Shown one piece after another: positions 8,452 to 16,853 of a stretch of 64,000 bases of DNA. The first letter of the stretch is position 1, and every line of letters begins with the position of its first letter. The stretch covers positions 1 through 64,000 of the forward strand of contig JBHJGO010000027.1 in NCBI GenBank assembly GCA_050331715.1. Reading direction: 5' to 3'. The translations under genes and the position numbers were made by a program. The notes beneath the pieces are model-generated. The model was not told the origin of the DNA, did no database searches, and saw only the letters and a program-made list of their open reading frames with translations. This stretch comes from JBHJGO01 sp050331715. GTDB lineage: Bacteria > Cyanobacteriota > Cyanobacteriia > Cyanobacteriales > Microcoleaceae.

Positions 8452-11277
8452 CTAACCCTCTGCCGCTGGAACAGGTTCCGTTTGATTCACCAAAACAGCC
8501 GCCGGAAAATTCTGTAAAATCTGACCAATTGGCAGAGAAGCCTGAGCTGGAATTTCCTGGGCGGTTAAAACTTCTTGCAGGGTTGAGCCGACCAACTGAC
8601 TGGGGATTTCAACCGCCGTGTCTTGCCAAACAGCCTCACCTAGGGGAAACGCATCCGGCTCGACCACAGAAGTTAGGAATCGAGGTGCGATTATAATTGC
8701 TACTGCATTGCCATAGTTACGGGCAAAAGCAACCACGTGGTTACGATACTTGCCTGTAACCATTAGGGGCTGATAATTACCCTTTTGAAAAACTCCGACA
8801 TATTGCTTCCGAGCCGCCAGAACTTGAGTAATTAAGAATAACTTTAGCCGTCCATCTTCCCAGGTAATGCGCAATTCCTCCAGTAAACTCATCATCCCTG
8901 TCTTACAGCGGCGCTTGATTTCCTGCAAAAACGACAAACGTTGTTGGAAATCAACAGGGCGACGGTTATCCGGATCCACCATGCTCAAATCCCATAACTC
9001 TGTCCCCTGGTAGAAATCGGGTAGTCCTGGACTGGTCATTTTCAGCAGGGTTTGAGAGAGAGAATTGAAAATCCCGTAGAAAGCAACCTTTCGCTTGTAG
9101 GGACGGAAGGCCGCCAGGAATTCATTGATTTCTGAAGGTTGAAGAATCTGTTCCACAAATTCCATAAAGCCCTCTTCATAGACCGTATCCGGACGCAACC
9201 AGGCAGTGTGAACCTTGGCCTCCCGAATCGCCTTGATCACGTACTGCTTGACTCGCTCCACAAACCTGGGATATTTCTCCTCTGAGAATGGATAGGCCCC
9301 GACCAGGGTCTGATAGACAAAATACTCATCATTGCCGTCGGGAATCAGTTGCCCCTCGACATCCGCCTTCTTAGACCGATTTAAGCCAATCCAGTTTCTT
9401 ACCTCGGCCTCCCATTCATCTGGAATCTCGGAAATCACATTCAACCGCGCCCGAACATCTTCACTGCGCTTGGTATCGTGGGTGGACGAAGCACTCATGG
9501 CCTGGGGCCAATTTTTAAACCGTTCCTGATTAAATTGATGAAATCCTTCCAGATCAATTCCGAAATGCTGGGGCGCTCCGCCCACTTCATTCAAAGATAA
9601 GAACCGATTGTAAACGTAGAACAAAGTATCCTCGATTCCCTTTGCCGTTAGCGGACTGGAGAATTGCTGGAACTTCATGACGAAGTGCAACCAGAGCTGC
9701 TGATTTTCCTGACCAAAAAAGTTGGTATCGTAGTCCAGCAGTAGAAACTTCTCAATTAATGTCAATTCATTCAAGAGTTCCGGTAACTTGCCCCTAGCCG
9801 CTCGAATCGCTTGTTGTACGTAGACCTGATCGCTTTTACTCACCCCATCTTCATTGATGTAGGTTCGATAGACGGGGAATCGGACTAGAACTTCCATAAT
9901 TGCAGTTTTTAAACCCAGTAGTGTGAAGTCCCGTCCATACCGGTATTGACCCGCGATCCGCTTGAGTAAAAGAGCCAGGTTATCCGCATCTCCTGCCAGG
10001 TTCTTATCCGCAATCAGCCGCTTATTATCCACAACTAACTGGTCATAGGGCGCAGTCAGACCACTCACATGCCGATAGATCTGATTAAACCGTTCTTCAT
10101 TCGTCGCAAGACAAAACAAACCGTTCACGTAATTCAAGAACTCGTAGCCAGAGGTTCCCTGAATTGGCCATTTTTCAGGCAGTTCCTCTTCAAGTTCTAA
10201 TATTTTCTCAACTGTAATATAAATATCCCCCACCTTGTCCCGTAACCATCGGAGATATTGCACCGGATTGTACAAACCATCGATGTGATCAATTCGCACC
10301 CCATTAAATTTTCCGGACTTCACAAACTGACCAATCAAATCGTGGGTTTTGTGAAACACCTTTTCGTCTTCGACCTGGACACAAATTAACTCATTGATCG
10401 TAAAGAATCGACGGTAGTTTAATTCCTCCGCTCCCACCTTCCAAAAGGACAGCCGGAAAAATTGATTGGATAGCAAATCATCTAGCAGATTAAAGCTATC
10501 TGGGTCGCCTGCTACACCATTAAAGCGTTCAATATTTTGATCGATAAACTCTTTGATTTGCTCGTTGTCCTGGTAGAGTTCCCAGAGTAAGCCCTTCACA
10601 AATAACGCTTGATCTCGACGCTGTTGGCTAGAGGTTTCTGCCGGGATATTTTTCAGAATATAAAGCACACCCAATAGCTTGACAACATCTGGATGCCTGC
10701 GGCCCAATTTCCGAGATAAAAATCCTAAATCATGACTGATAAACTGGGCATAGGACTCAACCCGCAGATGAATTTTAAAATCGTAATAGTTAATGCTGAG
10801 TCCTTCCTCATCATAGGAGAGCTGTAGTTCACCATTCTCCAAGCATCGTCCATAGAAATCTCCTAACAATGGAGTCAGAACCCGGCTCCGAATGTCCTCG
10901 TAGGTATGTTCCCAATCAATATCAAAGAAGTTGAAATATTCCGAGTCCGGCCCATACTCCAGAATATCCATCAAAAAGTTATTCTGGCTATCATAGGCCA
11001 TGTGGTTAGGAACGATATCCTGTACCCAACCCATTTCATATTCATCTAACGTCTCAATCAGCTCTTCAAATTCCTCCAGGGTTCCAAGTTCTGGATTGAG
11101 TTGATTGGGGTTGACCACATCGTAACCATGGGTACTGCCTTTCCTGGGTTTAAAAATGGGTGAAGCGTAGAGATCAGAAATGCCCAGTTCCTTCAGGTAA
11201 GGGACAATTCTCTGGGTATCTTCAAAGCCAAATTCGGGATTGAATTGAATTCGGTAGGTTGCAACAGGAATACGCAT
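8452..11277 (-). CDS. treY: maltooligosyltrehalose synthase
   Basis: A 941-residue GH13 enzyme that isomerises the terminal alpha-1,4 bond of maltooligosaccharides to the alpha,alpha-1,1 trehalose linkage. The N-terminus PVATYRIQFNPEFGF and the block DLYASPIFKPRKGSTHGYDV are characteristic of TreY. Region I is DIVPNHMAYDSQNN, the nucleophile lies in GVRIDHIDGLYNP, the acid/base Glu in YITVEKILE, and a later Asp in SASSTHDTKRSEDVRARL. Length and insertions fit the family. It lies 132 bp downstream of treZ on the same strand. Together they make trehalose from glycogen-derived chains, supporting desiccation or salt tolerance. No treX is present in the window. Confidence 0.96.
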   Translation of the reverse strand: MRIPVATYRIQFNPEFGFEDTQRIVPYLKELGISDLYASPIFKPRKGSTHGYDVVNPNQLNPELGTLEEFEELIETLDEYEMGWVQDIVPNHMAYDSQNNFLMDILEYGPDSEYFNFFDIDWEHTYEDIRSRVLTPLLGDFYGRCLENGELQLSYDEEGLSINYYDFKIHLRVESYAQFISHDLGFLSRKLGRRHPDVVKLLGVLYILKNIPAETSSQQRRDQALFVKGLLWELYQDNEQIKEFIDQNIERFNGVAGDPDSFNLLDDLLSNQFFRLSFWKVGAEELNYRRFFTINELICVQVEDEKVFHKTHDLIGQFVKSGKFNGVRIDHIDGLYNPVQYLRWLRDKVGDIYITVEKILELEEELPEKWPIQGTSGYEFLNYVNGLFCLATNEERFNQIYRHVSGLTAPYDQLVVDNKRLIADKNLAGDADNLALLLKRIAGQYRYGRDFTLLGLKTAIMEVLVRFPVYRTYINEDGVSKSDQVYVQQAIRAARGKLPELLNELTLIEKFLLLDYDTNFFGQENQQLWLHFVMKFQQFSSPLTAKGIEDTLFYVYNRFLSLNEVGGAPQHFGIDLEGFHQFNQERFKNWPQAMSASSTHDTKRSEDVRARLNVISEIPDEWEAEVRNWIGLNRSKKADVEGQLIPDGNDEYFVYQTLVGAYPFSEEKYPRFVERVKQYVIKAIREAKVHTAWLRPDTVYEEGFMEFVEQILQPSEINEFLAAFRPYKRKVAFYGIFNSLSQTLLKMTSPGLPDFYQGTELWDLSMVDPDNRRPVDFQQRLSFLQEIKRRCKTGMMSLLEELRITWEDGRLKLFLITQVLAARKQYVGVFQKGNYQPLMVTGKYRNHVVAFARNYGNAVAIIIAPRFLTSVVEPDAFPLGEAVWQDTAVEIPSQLVGSTLQEVLTAQEIPAQASLPIGQILQNFPAAVLVNQTEPVPAAEG

Positions 11278-11309
11278 AGGTTTGAAGTTAGAAGAGGAAG
11301 TTGGTAATT

Positions 11310-11348
11310 GGCTATCAGCTATTAGGCATCAGCTATCAGGTATCAGGG
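11310..11348. repeat. short degenerate tandem repeat in the treZ-treY gap
   Basis: Imperfect repeats of the unit (G)GCATCAGCTATCAGG lie between treZ and treY (GCTATCAGCTATTAGGCATCAGCTATCAGG and a further TATCAGG). A related stretch in the opposite sense occurs at about 61620-61655 (CTGCTAGCTGATGGCTGACAGC). Such ATCAGCT-type short repeats are common in cyanobacterial intergenic DNA. Confidence 0.55.
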
Positions 11349-11409
11349 ATTAGCACTGAGGAAAAGTGTTCAGAAGCAAACGGTTGAAGTCCCTGCTTCT
11401 GACTGCAAA

Positions 11410-13242
11410 TCAAACTTGGCAAACTATAACGCTTTGGGGTGGAAGGTTGAAAGCCTGCGAGGGTTCCAATGTTTCTGGGACTTGAGACCCTAAACCCATC
11501 CATTTAGGCTCTGTAGAATCAAGGCGCTTCTGCCAGGTTTGACCAGAGGCTTGTTTGATGGGAAAAGCTTCAACGGTTTGAGGCTGTTGATTGAAATTAA
11601 TCGCGTAGAAAATTTCACTGTTGTCGCACCATTGGTGAACCGCGAGTACCTTTTGATCTTCTGAGCAATTCACAGTTTGACATTGCCGCTGTACTTGCTT
11701 CAACGCAGGAGTCTGACGTCGCAATTGAATCAGGGTTTGATACCAATTCCATAAAACCTGATGTTTGCCTTCGTTTCGTTGCTCCCACTTCAAAACACAG
11801 GTCTGGAAGGTTGCACCACACTGGGCATCGGGCGGTTCTCCTACGGCATGAAACGCTTCAAACTCTCGCTTGCGACCCTGACGGACAGCTTCCACCAGAC
11901 CCGGATCGGAGTGACTAATGAAATACAAAAAGGGTGAATCTTCCCCATATTCCTCACCCATGAAGAGCATCGGGATGTAGGGGGATAGAATCACTGTCGC
12001 TGCCGCCAATTTCAAGGCGTCAAAGGAAACCAGATGCGTTAACCGCTCTCCTAACATTCGATTTCCCACCTGATCGTGGTTCTGACTACAGACAACGAAT
12101 TGAGAGGGGGGGCGATCGCCTGCGTAGTTCCCGTGGTAGCGCTTGCGATCCGGGGAGTAGTTCCAGGAATAAACAAACCCTTCCTGGATGGCCTTAGCTA
12201 GATTCCCAACTTGGCCAAAGTCCTGGTAATAACCGCTATTCTCGCCCGTTAGAACAGTGTGAATACAGTGATGGAAGTCATCGCTCCTCTGGGCATCAAT
12301 TCCATGTCCTCCCTCATCTCTAGAGCGAATCACCCGCACATCATTCAGATCACTCTCCGCAATCAGATAGAACTGACGACCTACCTGATGGGACAGGGCC
12401 AAAACTCGATCTGCCATCTCCTCCAGGATGTGCCGCGCTCCAAAGTCATAGATGGCGTGAACCGCATCCAATCGGAGACCATCAATGTGGTAGTCCCGCA
12501 ACCAATACAGGGCGTTTTCAATGAAGAAATTGCGAACGCCTGGGCTATGGGCATCATCAAAGTTCAGCGCCCGTCCCCAGGGGGTATTGTACCTGTCTGT
12601 AAAGTAGGGGCCAAATTCCTGAGTGTAGTTTCCCTCTGGGCCGAGGTGATTGTACACCACATCCATCACCACCGCCATGCCCTGTTGATGGCAGGCATTG
12701 ACCAACTGCTTTAGACCATCGGGGCCGCCATAGGACGCCTGAACGCCGTAGGGATAGACGCCATCGTAGCCCCAGTTGCGATTCCCCGGAAATTGGGCCA
12801 CTGGCATCAGTTCTATTACATTGACTCCCAAAGACAGTAGGTCAGGAATCCGTTCAATAATTGCTGTGAAGGTTCCAGCCGTGGTGAACGTGCCAATATG
12901 CAGCTCGTAAACAACCCAATCTTCCAGAGGAATTCCTTGCCAATTTTGGTCTTGCCATTGAAAATCGTTGTGATCGACCACCGCTGAGGGTTTGTGTACA
13001 TCCTCTGGTTGAAAGTTGGATGCGGGATCGGGCCGCACTAAATCTCCGTCCAACTGATAGCTATAGCGGGTTCCTGGCTGAATGTCAGTCGCAACAGCTC
13101 GCCAATGACCCGACGGGTCAAGTTCTAACGGGATAGTTCTTTCAGTCGGTGTAAAGATTTGGACGCTAACCTGTTTTTTCAGCGGAGCCCAAACGACAAA
13201 CTCACAGCGTCCCTCTCCCTGATAAATTGCTCCAACTTTCAC
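11410..13242 (-). CDS. treZ: maltooligosyltrehalose trehalohydrolase
   Basis: A 610-residue GH13 enzyme that releases trehalose from maltooligosyltrehalose made by TreY. An N-terminal CBM48/E-set domain (residues 1-95, CEFVVWAPLKKQVSVQIF) precedes the catalytic barrel. Motifs are VVMDVVYNHLGPEGN, the nucleophile in DGLRLDAVHAI, the acid/base in YLIAESDLND, and SQNHDQVGNRMLGERL. The start ATG at 13242 gives the usual N-terminus MKVGAIYQGEG. It is the first gene of the treZ-treY-aat series. Some GlgB-like similarity is normal for this family, but the VYELHIGTFTTAGTF block favours TreZ. Confidence 0.95.
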   Translation of the reverse strand: MKVGAIYQGEGRCEFVVWAPLKKQVSVQIFTPTERTIPLELDPSGHWRAVATDIQPGTRYSYQLDGDLVRPDPASNFQPEDVHKPSAVVDHNDFQWQDQNWQGIPLEDWVVYELHIGTFTTAGTFTAIIERIPDLLSLGVNVIELMPVAQFPGNRNWGYDGVYPYGVQASYGGPDGLKQLVNACHQQGMAVVMDVVYNHLGPEGNYTQEFGPYFTDRYNTPWGRALNFDDAHSPGVRNFFIENALYWLRDYHIDGLRLDAVHAIYDFGARHILEEMADRVLALSHQVGRQFYLIAESDLNDVRVIRSRDEGGHGIDAQRSDDFHHCIHTVLTGENSGYYQDFGQVGNLAKAIQEGFVYSWNYSPDRKRYHGNYAGDRPPSQFVVCSQNHDQVGNRMLGERLTHLVSFDALKLAAATVILSPYIPMLFMGEEYGEDSPFLYFISHSDPGLVEAVRQGRKREFEAFHAVGEPPDAQCGATFQTCVLKWEQRNEGKHQVLWNWYQTLIQLRRQTPALKQVQRQCQTVNCSEDQKVLAVHQWCDNSEIFYAINFNQQPQTVEAFPIKQASGQTWQKRLDSTEPKWMGLGSQVPETLEPSQAFNLPPQSVIVCQV

Positions 13243-13464
13243 GGCTTTCCCCTAGGATTTCAACTCTAAATACTTTACCCTGATCTGATGCCCTGAATTC
13301 TGAATTTCCAGGACAACCCCCTGGAGATCAAAACTAAAGCAGATGCCGCTAGTAGACTACAGTTTCCCAGCCGTTCGTATCTTCCCCAGGATTGAAATTG
13401 CTATTTTTGATTCGACGGCTGATTGACCAGAGCATCCAGCTCTCCTGAGTTCCGCAAGTTTGGT

Positions 13465-14484
13465 TCACTCAATTCCCTCCAGTAACTTTGCAACCTGTTC
13501 TGGTTCTGGGAGTTGTCCCTGCAATTCTACGGGCACGGTAGAAACAATCTGGTAAGTTGCCACACCAATTGGTTTATTCGATTCTCGCAAGGCATACTCA
13601 ACAATGGCCCGATTCTTTGATTTGCAGAGAATAATGCCAATAGCTGGATTTTCCTCCGGTAAGCGTACCCGCTCATCCAAAGCCGCTAGATAGAATTGCA
13701 TCTTTCCTACATATTCCGGTAAAAACTTGCCAATTTTCAGTTCTATGGCAATTAAGCACTTGAGTCTGCGATGATAAAGCAGCAAGTCAATAAAGTACTC
13801 TTCATCGGCAATTTCTAGACGATACTGACTGCCGATAAAGGCAAACATCCCGCCCATTTCCAATAGGAACGGTTCTACTCTAGCCAGAATAGCCTGTTCC
13901 AATTGACGTTCTGTATGTTCATCTCCTAGTTCCAGGAAATCAAAAGTATATTCGTCCTTGAGCGCTAGCTTGGCTTGATCACGAATTGTTTCTGGTAATC
14001 TCTGATCAAAATTAGTCTGGTTGAGCAATGTCTTTTCATAGGACTGGTTTTCAATTTGATGGACTAAGACATTCTTTGTCCAGCCAAATTTACGAGTCAT
14101 CCGTAGATAAAATTCTCGTTCCAAGTCATCCTTGCACTTTTCCAGAATCACCAAATTGTGAGTCCATCCAATTTCTGCCACCATTGGTGTCAGTTTTTCA
14201 TTTCCTCTGTAGGTCAGGTATAACTCTCTCATCCTCCAGATGTTTCGCGGTGAAAAGCCACTAATGCCAGGAAACTCAGCTTGCAAGTCTGCTGCCAACT
14301 GTTCTACAACAGATTTCCCCCAGCCCGAAACTTGCTGACGAGCGACAATCAATTCACCGATATCCCAATAAAGATGAATTAATTCACAGTTTACCGCTTT
14401 CAGTGCCTCGTATTGGGCAGAGCGAATGCGTTGTTTTACATCAAGTAACAAGCTTTTGTAATCTTCAGATGCCTGATCCGTCAT
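13465..14484 (-). CDS. YhcG/DUF1016-family PDDEXK nuclease
   Basis: A 339-residue protein of the YhcG family. The N-terminal DUF1016 helical/winged domain (residues ~8-150) contains LIHLYWDIGELIVARQ, WGKSVVEQLAADL and GFSPRNIWRMRELY. The C-terminal PDDEXK nuclease domain (residues ~180-335) has FIDLLLYHRRLKCLIAIELK as the D...ExK core. Family members often sit beside restriction-modification genes or in accessory islands and may act in defence or DNA processing; the exact role is unknown. Here it stands alone, between the trehalose genes and an amidase, with no methylase nearby. It lies about 48 bp downstream of the amidase gene on the same strand. Confidence 0.88.
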   Translation of the reverse strand: MTDQASEDYKSLLLDVKQRIRSAQYEALKAVNCELIHLYWDIGELIVARQQVSGWGKSVVEQLAADLQAEFPGISGFSPRNIWRMRELYLTYRGNEKLTPMVAEIGWTHNLVILEKCKDDLEREFYLRMTRKFGWTKNVLVHQIENQSYEKTLLNQTNFDQRLPETIRDQAKLALKDEYTFDFLELGDEHTERQLEQAILARVEPFLLEMGGMFAFIGSQYRLEIADEEYFIDLLLYHRRLKCLIAIELKIGKFLPEYVGKMQFYLAALDERVRLPEENPAIGIILCKSKNRAIVEYALRESNKPIGVATYQIVSTVPVELQGQLPEPEQVAKLLEGIE

Positions 14485-14531
14485 TGTTGTAATCTACACG
14501 TGACTGCTTGCACACATCCAGACTGAGTCAC

Positions 14532-16382
14532 TTACTGACGATTCTCAACCCATTCCACAATGCCGTCGGCTAGCGTTGCAGCCAGTCGGCGCTGTTCTTG
14601 GGGATCAACAATCCATTCAAATTCCTCTGGATTGATCATGAAGCCTAGCTCTAGCAGGATTGAGGGCGCAACGGCCGGACGAGTCAAGGCCAGATTATTC
14701 CAAAAAACCCCGTAGGAGGGACGATCAAGCTTTTCTACTAAATAATTGTGCAGGAATACCGATAAGTTATGGGCTTGGGTATGGTACCAGAAGATGCCAA
14801 TTCCTTGCGTCTCTAGAGCATTGCCATAGTCAGGCAGGGCATTGTAATGAACTGAAATTGCCAGATCTGGTTCCTGTTGTTGAATCATTTCGACCCGATC
14901 TTTGGGAAATAAATCCTCTTCATTCTTCCGAGTCATAAAAACTCGTGCCCCCCGCTGAAGCAATTCCTGCTCTAGCAACCGAGACACCACAATATTGACA
15001 TCTTTTTCAGGATAGCCCGTTGGCCCCCGCGCCCCTAGATCGTTTTGGCTGCCGTGGCCTGGATCGATCAGAATAAACATCCCGGACAGGGGTTGAGATT
15101 CCACCGGGGAGGGGAACAATCGAGATTCTACCTGACCTAATTCCGGCGGATGTTTGAGGGAGAGTACCAGAGTTGTACCGTCGTAGCGCAATTTATAACC
15201 CCATTGCTGGGAAGTTTTGAAATGAAAAGTGTATTGTACAGCGTCCTGGGTTTCGCCGAGGGGAGACAGGACGGGTTGCCAGTCCATCCGCTCAATCAGG
15301 GGAATGACATCGAACCGAATGGTATCGGTATGAGCCGATGTGTTGTGCAGGGTGAGGGTTAGGCTGGTTTCATCCTGGGAAACGCAGAGGGGAACCGGAA
15401 CCTGCAAGGGAAAGAAAACCTCTGTCCATGGCCCGGTTCGGCGGGAACTCACGCTTCGGATAAAGGACTGGTGCGGAATTTCTCCCGTTAAAGTCCGAGT
15501 TTCATCGGCTTTGATCCAGCCTCCATAATCTAGCCGCAGGTAGTCTCCCTCTCGACCTGTGATCTGGGCTCTAGTGCCTTTCGGTAAAGGGGTTAACCGA
15601 GAGTAGGTGGTGCTAGGGCCGGTGCGAGCCACGCCTTCTGGAACCGTCACTTCGGCAATTTCAAACTGCTCCGGCGAAAGGATTGTCACTTCTCCAGGAG
15701 CAACTTGGCTAACGGTGATTCCGGCCTGTTGCAGTTGGTATTCGGGCTGGCCGAGAGAGAATTGGTTCTGGTCAGATGGGAAAGTAATCTCAGCAGCAAC
15801 TCTGGCGCAACCCCGGTATCGACCCGTTTGGGCAATGGGTTGGTTTGCACCTGTCAGTACCGCTTTGTTATCTGGTAATGCTGTCATCTGTGCTTGTGAA
15901 AACAGCGGAATGGTTTGGTCGGCTAACTTGACGGAAACTTGACTCCGAGGCGGGGCAACAGCACTAAAACAAATCCGTTCCCCAGGCAGTCGCGCGATAT
16001 TAACAGCGGGTTCTAGCGACTCTGGGAGGAAAGTTATGCCCGGGGGCAGACTGGGTTGGCTGGGCAGACGGGTAATTTTCAGTTCAACTTCCTGGTCTTT
16101 GTGGCGCAGGGTGAAATTATTCTCCCCAATCTTTAGCGGCAACGTTGGGGCAAAATGTCCAGCGGGGGAGCGATTTTCAATCACCTGGCCATTAATCCGT
16201 ACTTCAGCATCTGGAGCAGCAGTGCCGATAAAGAAAATTCGGTCAGAGGTGGTTTGGTGCTGCGCTGGAGGATAGGCAACATAAAGTGCTTGCTCTGTTG
16301 GTAGGGACAGGGCTTTCAATGGGCTCCCAAAAGCGACAAGGCTTCCTAGTAGTGCAGTTCCGATGTGTTTCATCACCTTCAA
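14532..16382 (-). CDS. N-acetylmuramoyl-L-alanine amidase (Amidase_3) with SH3-like and AMIN-type regions
   Basis: A 616-residue secreted peptidoglycan amidase that cleaves the MurNAc-L-Ala bond during cell separation. The signal peptide covers residues 1-26 (ending PLKALS). A middle region has Ig/SH3-like blocks (VARTGPSTTYSRLTPLPKGTRAQ, typical of SH3b). The C-terminal Amidase_3 domain (residues ~430-616) carries the zinc ligands in LIDPGHGSQ, PEKDVN and SVHYNALP, and the catalytic Glu in LLELGFMINPEEFE. It is much longer than minimal AmiC. Its start lies 9 bp after the RsbW-like gene, so the two are probably co-transcribed with the upstream REC-PP2C gene. Confidence 0.92.
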   Translation of the reverse strand: MKVMKHIGTALLGSLVAFGSPLKALSLPTEQALYVAYPPAQHQTTSDRIFFIGTAAPDAEVRINGQVIENRSPAGHFAPTLPLKIGENNFTLRHKDQEVELKITRLPSQPSLPPGITFLPESLEPAVNIARLPGERICFSAVAPPRSQVSVKLADQTIPLFSQAQMTALPDNKAVLTGANQPIAQTGRYRGCARVAAEITFPSDQNQFSLGQPEYQLQQAGITVSQVAPGEVTILSPEQFEIAEVTVPEGVARTGPSTTYSRLTPLPKGTRAQITGREGDYLRLDYGGWIKADETRTLTGEIPHQSFIRSVSSRRTGPWTEVFFPLQVPVPLCVSQDETSLTLTLHNTSAHTDTIRFDVIPLIERMDWQPVLSPLGETQDAVQYTFHFKTSQQWGYKLRYDGTTLVLSLKHPPELGQVESRLFPSPVESQPLSGMFILIDPGHGSQNDLGARGPTGYPEKDVNIVVSRLLEQELLQRGARVFMTRKNEEDLFPKDRVEMIQQQEPDLAISVHYNALPDYGNALETQGIGIFWYHTQAHNLSVFLHNYLVEKLDRPSYGVFWNNLALTRPAVAPSILLELGFMINPEEFEWIVDPQEQRRLAATLADGIVEWVENRQ

Positions 16383-16391
16383 GCTTCAATC

Positions 16392-16853
16392 TTAGGATTC
16401 GACCGACGGTTGATTGGTCTGCAGTTTATTCTCCGGTGCTTGGATTAACCTGGCTTCAAGCCGCAAACAGTTGCGACCATTTGTCTGTGGATTATAGCTG
16501 ACTTGATCCATCAACCGATTCATAATCATCCAGCCATACCCACTTTCTTGTTTATCTTCCGGATTCGGTGGAATGTAATCCCCAATTTCGTAACCTTCGC
16601 CGTAGTCCCAAACTTCCAGAACAAGAATATGCCGATTCAACTCTAAGCAGATCTCAATTGTGAGATTGGGTTGATCTTTATGGGCATGGCGAATCACGTT
16701 GGAGTATGCCTCAGCCAGAACCAGACGAATCCGATTCGATTGATTAGGCCAATCTTCCAGATCCCCCAGTTCGACTTCCAAACTGCTGAGCAGCCAGTTC
16801 TCAACCACGGGAAGAAATCGAATATCACTTGGAATATGGAGTTCAGTTTTCAT
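16392..16853 (-). CDS. RsbW-like anti-sigma-factor kinase (HATPase_c)
   Basis: A 153-residue serine kinase-type ATPase of the GHKL fold. The N-box is EAYSNVIRHAH, the G1 box VWDYGEGYEI and the G2 box ESGYGWMIMNRLMD. The ATG at 16853 (MKTELHIPS) is preferred because GGAGG lies 12 bases upstream. It overlaps the 3' end of the REC-PP2C gene by 11 bp, implying translational coupling. RsbW-like kinases phosphorylate an STAS antagonist or bind a sigma factor, and the PP2C partner reverses the phosphorylation. No STAS gene is in the window. Its target is unknown. Confidence 0.88.
   Translation of the reverse strand: MKTELHIPSDIRFLPVVENWLLSSLEVELGDLEDWPNQSNRIRLVLAEAYSNVIRHAHKDQPNLTIEICLELNRHILVLEVWDYGEGYEIGDYIPPNPEDKQESGYGWMIMNRLMDQVSYNPQTNGRNCLRLEARLIQAPENKLQTNQPSVES

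Noticed and set aside
8418..8696. Plus-strand frame opposite the treY 3' end
   Set aside because: It is antisense to treY with no features of its own.
12259..12714. 151-codon plus-strand frame inside treZ
   Set aside because: It lies entirely opposite the conserved GH13 domain of treZ, and its translation matches no family.
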